DNA of 32,687 nucleotides from Legionella sp. (GTDB lineage Bacteria; Pseudomonadota; Gammaproteobacteria; Legionellales; Legionellaceae): NCBI GenBank assembly GCA_027437055.1, contig DAIAOV010000027.1, positions 1 to 32,687 of the forward strand, read 5' to 3'. Shown piece by piece: positions 27,629 to 32,687 of this stretch (position 1 is its first letter; each line of letters starts with the position of its first letter). The notes under the pieces were generated by a model. It saw only the letters and a program-made list of their open reading frames with translations, ran no database searches and was not told where the DNA came from. The position numbers and the translations under genes were made by a program.

Positions 27629-27967
27629 GCAATCGTAAGTCAGGAAACAAATTGCCCGACATTGAGCTTCTAAAATAGCACAAACTTTTTCGTGTATGTG
27701 CAGTTCGAACGGTTGTTCCCTGTTACTATTGAGTGTAACCATGCAGGCTCCATTCCTTCACAGTCGCTGCTCGGATTGATTATCAGCGCCTCATCCGAGC
27801 AGCGCGTGTCAGCAAGCGGTTAATGGTCGTGAGGGTTAGGGAGAGGGGAGTTTATCCGATCTCTTCCTTGGTCCAGTGAAAAACGCTCATTGATTGTCTG
27901 TTTTGTGGACTATTAAAGCACTTTAAAAAAATCACTAAATTTTCTATGCGGTCTTTTAAATTCCTAT
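27629..27967. other. intergenic region with REP-like repeat, no gene seen
   Basis: About 340 bases after the probable lipoprotein gene without a convincing ORF. It contains TTGCCCGACATTG (27651-27663), similar to the stem-loop arm at 12698-12707, and the REP-like hairpin at 27765-27830 listed separately. The rest is AT-rich and leads to the icd promoter. Confidence 0.5.
27765..27830. repeat. REP-like hairpin repeat, relative of 1358-1428
   Basis: CGCTGCTCGGA (27765-27775) pairs with TCCGAGCAGCG (27794-27804). The second arm continues CGTGTCAGCAAGCGGTTAA, closely matching the first arm's continuation GTGCGTCAGCAAGCGGATAA in the hairpin at 1358-1428. The shared motif is therefore CCGAGC, two variable bases, GCG, then GTCAGCAAGCGG. 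The stem lies on the opposite side compared with the first copy, so the units have been rearranged. Confidence 0.55.
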
Positions 27968-27997
27968 TTGGGATTCCCTCTTATCACATGCTATGAT
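27968..27997 (+). promoter_or_regulatory. probable icd promoter (extended -10)
   Basis: TATGAT (27992-27997) is preceded by TGC (27989-27991), an extended -10 element, and by TTGGGA (27968-27973) as a -35 at 18-base spacing. It lies 28 bases before the icd ATG. The match to the sigma-70 consensus is good but untested. Confidence 0.45.
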
Positions 27998-28025
27998 AAT
28001 CCTCTCTAAATTTTCGGAGTAGTCA

Positions 28026-29282
28026 ATGACATACGATAAAATCAAAGTACCCGCTCAAGGCGAAGCTATTACAGTTGCAGCTGATCATTCTCTTCGTGTA
28101 CCTAATAACCCGATTATTCCTTTTATTGAAGGTGATGGTATTGGCGTTGATGTAACCCCCCCTATGATTCGTGTTGTTGATGCAGCAGTCGAAAAAGCTT
28201 ATGGCAGTAAGAGAAAAATTGCCTGGATGGAAGTTTATGCCGGGGAAAAAGCAACTAAAGTGTATGGTAGCGATCAATGGTTACCCAAAGAAACTTTAGA
28301 CGCAATGAAGAAGTTTATTGTGTCCATTAAAGGTCCATTAACTACTCCTGTTGGCGGCGGTATTCGTTCATTGAACGTGGCCATTCGTCAGGAAATGGAT
28401 CTCTATACCTGTTTACGTCCTATTCGTTATTTTAATGGGGTACCTAGCCCAGTCAGAGAGCCTTGGAAAACAGATATGGTGATTTTTAGAGAAAACTCTG
28501 AAGACATTTATGCGGGCATTGAGTGGCAGGCAGATACTACTGAAGCTAAAAAAGTAATCCAATTCCTTATTAAAGAAATGGGTGTTAAGAAAATTCGCTT
28601 CCCTGAGCACTGTGGCATAGGGATTAAGCCAGTTTCTAAAGACGGTACTACTCGTTTAGTAAAAGCGGCAATTCAATATGCTATTGATAATGATAAACAA
28701 ACAGTTACTTTGGTTCACAAAGGTAACATTATGAAATTTACCGAAGGGGCATTTAAAGATTGGGGATATCAAGTGGCCCGTGACTTCTTTGGCGCCAAAG
28801 AATATGAAGGTGGTCCATGGCTAGAGTTCAAAAATCCTAAAACAGGCAAGCAAATCATTATTAATGATGTAATTGCTGATGCATTTTTACAACAAATTCT
28901 TCTAAGACCAGAAGATTACAGCGTCATTGCTACCTTAAATTTAAACGGCGATTATATTTCTGATGCCTTAGCAGCCCAAGTGGGAGGTATTGGTATTGCT
29001 CCAGGAGCAAATATTAGTGATGACGTTGCTGTATTTGAGGCTACTCATGGAACTGCACCAAAGTATGCCGGTAAAGATAAAGTAAATCCAGGATCAATTA
29101 TTCTTTCCGCTGAAATGATGTTACGTCATATGGGCTGGAATGAAGCAGCTGATCTAATTATTAAAGGCATGGAAGGGGCTATTAACGCTAAAACAGTTAC
29201 TTATGATTTTGAGCGCGGCATGGAAGGTGCTACTTTAGTTAGCAGCTCTGGTTTTGGCGATGCGGTGATTAAACATATGTAA
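28026..29282 (+). CDS. icd: NADP-dependent isocitrate dehydrogenase
   Basis: Icd oxidatively decarboxylates isocitrate to 2-oxoglutarate in the TCA cycle, reducing NADP+. The 418-residue protein is very close to the E. coli enzyme: [38 protein letters not shown] with the phosphorylatable and substrate-binding serine (Ser115), [67 protein letters not shown] and [17 protein letters not shown] with NADP-binding residues. Retention of the SLN serine makes control by an AceK-like kinase possible, but AceK is not in the window. The ATG has CGGAG seven bases upstream. It is followed by a stem-loop. Confidence 0.97.
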   Translation: MTYDKIKVPAQGEAITVAADHSLRVPNNPIIPFIEGDGIGVDVTPPMIRVVDAAVEKAYGSKRKIAWMEVYAGEKATKVYGSDQWLPKETLDAMKKFIVSIKGPLTTPVGGGIRSLNVAIRQEMDLYTCLRPIRYFNGVPSPVREPWKTDMVIFRENSEDIYAGIEWQADTTEAKKVIQFLIKEMGVKKIRFPEHCGIGIKPVSKDGTTRLVKAAIQYAIDNDKQTVTLVHKGNIMKFTEGAFKDWGYQVARDFFGAKEYEGGPWLEFKNPKTGKQIIINDVIADAFLQQILLRPEDYSVIATLNLNGDYISDALAAQVGGIGIAPGANISDDVAVFEATHGTAPKYAGKDKVNPGSIILSAEMMLRHMGWNEAADLIIKGMEGAINAKTVTYDFERGMEGATLVSSSGFGDAVIKHM

Positions 29283-29296
29283 TTTCTAGCTTTATG

Positions 29297-29337
29297 GTAA
29301 CTATTCATTTAAATGAACTTTTTTGATGAATAGTTAC
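29297..29337. terminator. stem-loop after icd, possible terminator
   Basis: GTAACTATTCAT (29297-29308) pairs perfectly with ATGAATAGTTAC (29326-29337), a 12-bp stem starting 15 bases after the icd stop. The 17-base loop contains six T's; no T-tract follows the stem, so it may be a 3' stabiliser or an imperfect terminator. Confidence 0.45.
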
Positions 29338-29537
29338 ACTTCCTTCATTTGCCATAATCAAGATCAGGTTAATCTTGGTATAATTAAATAAATTGCGATA
29401 AATTTACAATTGAGTGGGTTGTATCTAATCAATATGCTATGGATTATTTCAATAGCTAAATATTTATTTAAAAATAGTTAATTTTACTGGCCAAATGTGT
29501 GTAGGGAGTCTATAAAAATAGTAAGAGGTTGTATGTT

Positions 29538-29861
29538 ATGAGCGGGCAAAATTTAGAGGAAATTGTAAGACATGCTATATCTGAGACAAAAAATCGTACA
29601 GATATAAAAATGCCAAGAAAGTACAAAGTTATATTGCTCAATGATGATTATACACCAATGGATTTTGTGGTAGAGGTACTGAAGCATTTTTTTCATCTCA
29701 ATGAGGAAAATGCCGTTCAGGTAATGTTACAGGTTCATTTTCAAGGGAAAGGTGTATGTGGGGTATTTACCCGGGATATAGCAGAAACAAAAATTGCCCT
29801 CGTTAATGAATACGCCAGAATGAATCAACATCCATTGCTATCTAGCATGGAACCCGAGTAA
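29538..29861 (+). CDS. clpS: ATP-dependent Clp protease adaptor ClpS
   Basis: ClpS binds N-degron substrates and delivers them to the ClpA N-domain for degradation by ClpAP in the cytosol. The 107-residue protein has the flexible N-terminus, then [20 protein letters not shown] with the Asn-Asp-Asp that binds the N-terminal amino group, the [20 protein letters not shown] segment with the pocket His, and [20 protein letters not shown], all standard. The start at 29538 is chosen because AGAGG lies nine bases upstream; a TTG three codons earlier would be in frame but lacks a site. clpA starts 32 bases downstream, the conserved clpS-clpA pair. Confidence 0.96.
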   Translation: MSGQNLEEIVRHAISETKNRTDIKMPRKYKVILLNDDYTPMDFVVEVLKHFFHLNEENAVQVMLQVHFQGKGVCGVFTRDIAETKIALVNEYARMNQHPLLSSMEPE

Positions 29862-29893
29862 CTGGTGGTGTGGGCCGGAAAGGAGCAACGACA

Positions 29894-32161
29894 ATGTTAA
29901 ATAAAGAACTAGAATTCACCTTGAATCTAGCTTTCAAGGAAGCAAAAGAGAAGCGTCATGAGTTTATGACTGTAGAACATTTGCTGTTGTCATTGCTTGA
30001 TAATCCGTCAGCAGGTAATGTGCTGCAAGCGTGTGACGCTAATATTGAATCTTTACGACGTGATTTGATTGAGTTTATTGATGAAACGACTCCAAGAATT
30101 CCCGAGGACGAGTTAGATAGAGAAACTCAGCCAACTCTTGGTTTCCAACGCGTTTTACAACGTGCGGTTTTTCATGTTCAATCTGCTGGAAAAACTGAAG
30201 TTACTGGAGCAAATGTACTCGCTGCAATTTTTAGTGAGCAAGAGAGTCAAGCAGTATACTTTTTACGTCGTGAAAACATAACTCGTCTCGATGTCATTAA
30301 TTATATTTCTCATGGTGTTTCTAAATATCAAAATAATGACATGCATGACCATATGAATTCTTCTATGGACGAGGAGATGATGTCAACTGAAAGTAATGAG
30401 TCTCCACTTGATAGTTATTGCACCAACTTAAATCGACGTGCGAAACAAGGAAAGATTGATCCTTTAATAGGTCGTCATGAAGAAATACAACGGACTATAC
30501 AAGTGTTGTGCAGACGTCGTAAAAATAACCCTTTACTTGTTGGAGAGGCTGGAGTAGGTAAGACAGCTATAGCAGAAGGATTGGCACGACGTATCGTTGA
30601 TGGTGAAGTTCCTGAGGCAATCCGTGGCTGCATTGTTTATTCACTAGATCTCGGCGCACTTTTAGCTGGAACTAAATACCGTGGAGATTTTGAAAAACGT
30701 CTCAAAGCGGTTTTAAAACAACTAGGACAACAAGACGGCGCAGTTTTATTTATTGATGAAATTCACACGATTATTGGTGCTGGTGCTGCTTCTGGCGGCG
30801 TTATGGATGCTTCTAACTTGATTAAGCCTTTATTGGCCAATGGGGAATTGAAGTGCATAGGTTCTACAACTTATCAGGAATATAGAGGTATTTTTGAAAA
30901 AGATAGAGCATTGGCTAGACGCTTCCAAAAAATAGATATTGCTGAACCGAGCATTGATGAGACTTTTGAAATATTAAAAGGATTAAAAGGCCGCTTGGAA
31001 GAGCATCATGGAGTGAAATTTTCTATTGCTTCACTAAGATCTGCTGCAGAATTATCTGCCAAATACATTAATGATCGATTTTTACCTGATAAAGCAATAG
31101 ACGTAGTTGATGAGGCAGGTGCTTATCAGAATTTATTAACGGCTAATAAGCGTAGGAAAATAATCAGTGTTACTGAAATTGAAAGTGTCGTTGCAAAAAT
31201 AGCACGTATTCCAATTAAGAAGGTTTCTGTTCGCGACAAAGATACTTTGAAGAACTTGGAACGTGATTTGAAATTATTGGTTTATGGACAAGACCAAGCA
31301 ATCACTGCACTTTCCTCAGCAATTAAACTAGGACGTTCAGGCCTTAGAGAGCCTCAAAAACCCGTTGGATGCTTCTTATTTGCCGGTCCTACTGGTGTGG
31401 GTAAAACAGAGGTAACTAGACAATTAGCTAATGTTCTGGGTATAGAGCTGCTACGTTTTGATATGTCAGAATATATGGAAAAACATACTGTTTCTCGCTT
31501 AATTGGAGCACCTCCTGGATATGTTGGTTATGACCAAGGGGGATTATTAACCGAAGCAGTAAGTAAACATCCTCATGCAGTTCTATTACTTGATGAAATA
31601 GAGAAAGCGCATCCTGATGTATTTAACTTGCTACTCCAAATTATGGATCATGGTACTTTAACCGATACTAATGGACGTCAAGCTGATTTCAGACACATCA
31701 TTATGGTAATGACTAGTAATGCTGGAGCAACTGAAATTGTACGGAACTCCATTGGCTTTGCGTTGCAAGATAACAGTGGTGATGGTCTTGATGTCATCAA
31801 AAAGCAATTTAGTCCAGAGTTTAGGAATAGATTAGATGCTATTATCAATTTTGCTCCTTTAGATGCTGAGACTATTGGATTAGTAGTAGATAAATTCATC
31901 ATGGAGCTGGATGAACAATTAAGTCATAAAGGAGTAACCTTTACTGTTGATAAGTCAGCTCGTGAATGGTTAATCGAGCACGGCTATGACAAAGTAATGG
32001 GCGCTCGTCCTATGGCTAGATTGATTCAAGAAAACATCAAAAAGCCACTAGCTGATGAGTTGTTATTTGGCAAATTAATACATGGTGGACATGTTACACT
32101 AAAAGTCAAAGATGGTAAGTTACATTTCGATAGTCAAGATCATCGTGAAGGGGTGTTTTAA
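29894..32161 (+). CDS. clpA: Clp protease ATP-binding subunit ClpA
   Basis: ClpA is the AAA+ unfoldase that feeds proteins into ClpP. The 755-residue protein has the N-domain ([20 protein letters not shown] onward), an acidic linker (about 150-175, [16 protein letters not shown]), the first AAA+ module with Walker A GEAGVGKT and Walker [10 protein letters not shown], and the second with Walker A GPTGVGKT and Walker [11 protein letters not shown]. The ClpP-docking loop reads NSIGFALQ, i.e. Ile-Gly-Phe rather than the Ile-Gly-Leu of E. coli ClpA; IGF is the form used by ClpX. The ATG at 29894 has AAAGGAG at proper spacing, preferred over an upstream GTG at 29870. It is followed by a strong terminator. 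Confidence 0.97.
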   Translation: MLNKELEFTLNLAFKEAKEKRHEFMTVEHLLLSLLDNPSAGNVLQACDANIESLRRDLIEFIDETTPRIPEDELDRETQPTLGFQRVLQRAVFHVQSAGKTEVTGANVLAAIFSEQESQAVYFLRRENITRLDVINYISHGVSKYQNNDMHDHMNSSMDEEMMSTESNESPLDSYCTNLNRRAKQGKIDPLIGRHEEIQRTIQVLCRRRKNNPLLVGEAGVGKTAIAEGLARRIVDGEVPEAIRGCIVYSLDLGALLAGTKYRGDFEKRLKAVLKQLGQQDGAVLFIDEIHTIIGAGAASGGVMDASNLIKPLLANGELKCIGSTTYQEYRGIFEKDRALARRFQKIDIAEPSIDETFEILKGLKGRLEEHHGVKFSIASLRSAAELSAKYINDRFLPDKAIDVVDEAGAYQNLLTANKRRKIISVTEIESVVAKIARIPIKKVSVRDKDTLKNLERDLKLLVYGQDQAITALSSAIKLGRSGLREPQKPVGCFLFAGPTGVGKTEVTRQLANVLGIELLRFDMSEYMEKHTVSRLIGAPPGYVGYDQGGLLTEAVSKHPHAVLLLDEIEKAHPDVFNLLLQIMDHGTLTDTNGRQADFRHIIMVMTSNAGATEIVRNSIGFALQDNSGDGLDVIKKQFSPEFRNRLDAIINFAPLDAETIGLVVDKFIMELDEQLSHKGVTFTVDKSAREWLIEHGYDKVMGARPMARLIQENIKKPLADELLFGKLIHGGHVTLKVKDGKLHFDSQDHREGVF

Positions 32162-32202
32162 GAGTCTTATGTAACTGAAGCTTGGATTAGTGTTTTTTTT
32201 AG

Positions 32203-32232
32203 AATAACCCAGGGATACCTGGGTTATTTTTT
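32203..32232 (+). terminator. rho-independent terminator of clpS-clpA
   Basis: AATAACCCAGG (32203-32213) pairs with CCTGGGTTATT (32218-32228) around a 4-base loop, followed by a run of T's to 32232. The position, 42 bases after the clpA stop, and the T-tract make this the clearest intrinsic terminator in the window. Confidence 0.85.
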
Positions 32233-32279
32233 ATATCGAATTTACGTTTAATATCACTGCTAACTTAATGACTGTAATT

Positions 32280-32347
32280 TAAGCTTTTATAATGTAGCTC
32301 GGGTCAAGGGCTTGACCTACTTCTAAGGTTGCCGTCATTTATGAACA
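32280..32347. repeat. degenerate palindromic repeat element, copy D
   Basis: GTAGCTCGGGTC (32294-32305) and CTTGACCTAC (32311-32320) form a decayed version of the hairpin core at 21327-21354. To the right, TTCTAAGGTTGCCGTCATTT followed by ATGAACAG is recognisably like the CTTAAGTTGACACCATT...GTGAACG end of copy B, in the same order and spacing. The left end is hardly visible. It lies between clpA and the last gene. Confidence 0.45.
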
Positions 32348-32367
32348 GTTATCGTTAACTATGTTTG

Positions 32368-32687
32368 TTAGCCTCCAGATAGAGGGCGATTAGAAGAGAA
32401 CTGTTCTTCCTCTTCTTCTTTTTCTGCCATATTCATTGTAGCTAGCATTTCTTCTAATTCATCTATTTCTGTTGTGAAGTGCTTGATTGCAGATGTAACT
32501 ACTCTTTTTGTTTTAGCATCCTCTATTCGAGAAGTAGGAAACTGGTCTATTAAATCTAATTGTTTTTTGAAGTCTTTAATATAGCCTTTCTTTTCTTCTA
32601 TCACAGCATGTGCCTCTATAAAAGAGAGGGCGGTCTTATTTACCGGCGAACTCCCGTCCTTTGATTTTCCTTGTTTGTTAGTAGATT
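32368..32687 (-). CDS. C-terminal part of an unknown protein with acidic tail; gene runs off the window
   Basis: The reverse frame is open from the window edge to a stop at 32368, encoding at least 105 residues, so the true start is probably outside; a GTG at 32604 is only an internal possibility. I do not recognise the family. The visible part is hydrophilic and helical (FIEAHAVIEEKKGYIKDFKK, TTEIDELEEMLATMN) and ends NMAEKEEEEEQFSSNRPLSG G. A glutamate-rich block about ten residues before the C-terminus, followed by small and polar residues, resembles the E-block translocation signal of Legionella Dot/Icm effectors. Effector status is inference from genus and tail composition only. Confidence 0.6.
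   Translation of the reverse strand, partial: STNKQGKSKDGSSPVNKTALSFIEAHAVIEEKKGYIKDFKKQLDLIDQFPTSRIEDAKTKRVVTSAIKHFTTEIDELEEMLATMNMAEKEEEEEQFSSNRPLSGG

Overview
The window reads as a chromosomal segment of a Legionella species. The strongest single marker is a full-length mip gene (macrophage infectivity potentiator, 3108-3812). The serine dehydratase beside it has exactly the cysteine spacing and C-terminal Cys458 known from the L. pneumophila enzyme. The AT-rich base composition, the eukaryote-like gene remnants and a glutamate-rich C-terminal tail resembling Dot/Icm export signals also fit. The species cannot be fixed from sequence alone; several Mip residues differ from L. pneumophila Mip as I remember it.

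Layout. Positions 1-459 hold the end of an IS3-family insertion sequence. About 1 kb of decayed DNA follows (460-1500): a broken reverse-strand ORF, a fragment of an RCC1-repeat protein, a short tandem repeat and a large hairpin repeat. The core then begins: sdaA (reverse) diverges from mip, followed by an AmpG-type permease, a tRNA-Leu(CAA) on the reverse strand, and a small secreted protein. A reverse-strand block purB-nadB-nadA (10714 to 6199) follows, with palindromic repeats between nadB and nadA. A SulP anion transporter and a secreted fasciclin-domain protein come next.

From 13549 to 20709 five forward genes lie almost end to end: ppsA, a cation/proton antiporter, nadC, a MurG-type glycosyltransferase and an M20 peptidase. 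This looks like one transcription unit. With nadB and nadA, nadC completes the de novo route from aspartate to nicotinate mononucleotide. A ComEA-like secreted DNA-binding protein follows. Then comes a large reverse-strand pseudogene (21409-23328), whose C-terminal half carries a His-X-Asp...His...Arg pattern typical of 2-oxoglutarate/Fe(II) dioxygenases, possibly of the Tet/JBP type. The mreBCD cell-shape operon, rluE (convergent), an unrecognised probable lipoprotein, icd, clpS and clpA follow. The window ends inside a reverse-strand gene of unknown function with an acidic C-terminus.

Intergenic gaps repeatedly carry small palindromic elements. At least three (6083-6164, 12718-12869, 21296-21391), and probably a fourth (32280-32347), share related ends around AATGGCGTCAACTTAAG but have different central hairpins. 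They look like a non-autonomous mobile repeat family. The most unusual items are the dioxygenase-like pseudogene, this repeat family, the MurG that resembles Firmicutes enzymes, and the RCC1 remnant. No CRISPR array, rRNA or intact new multi-gene system was seen.
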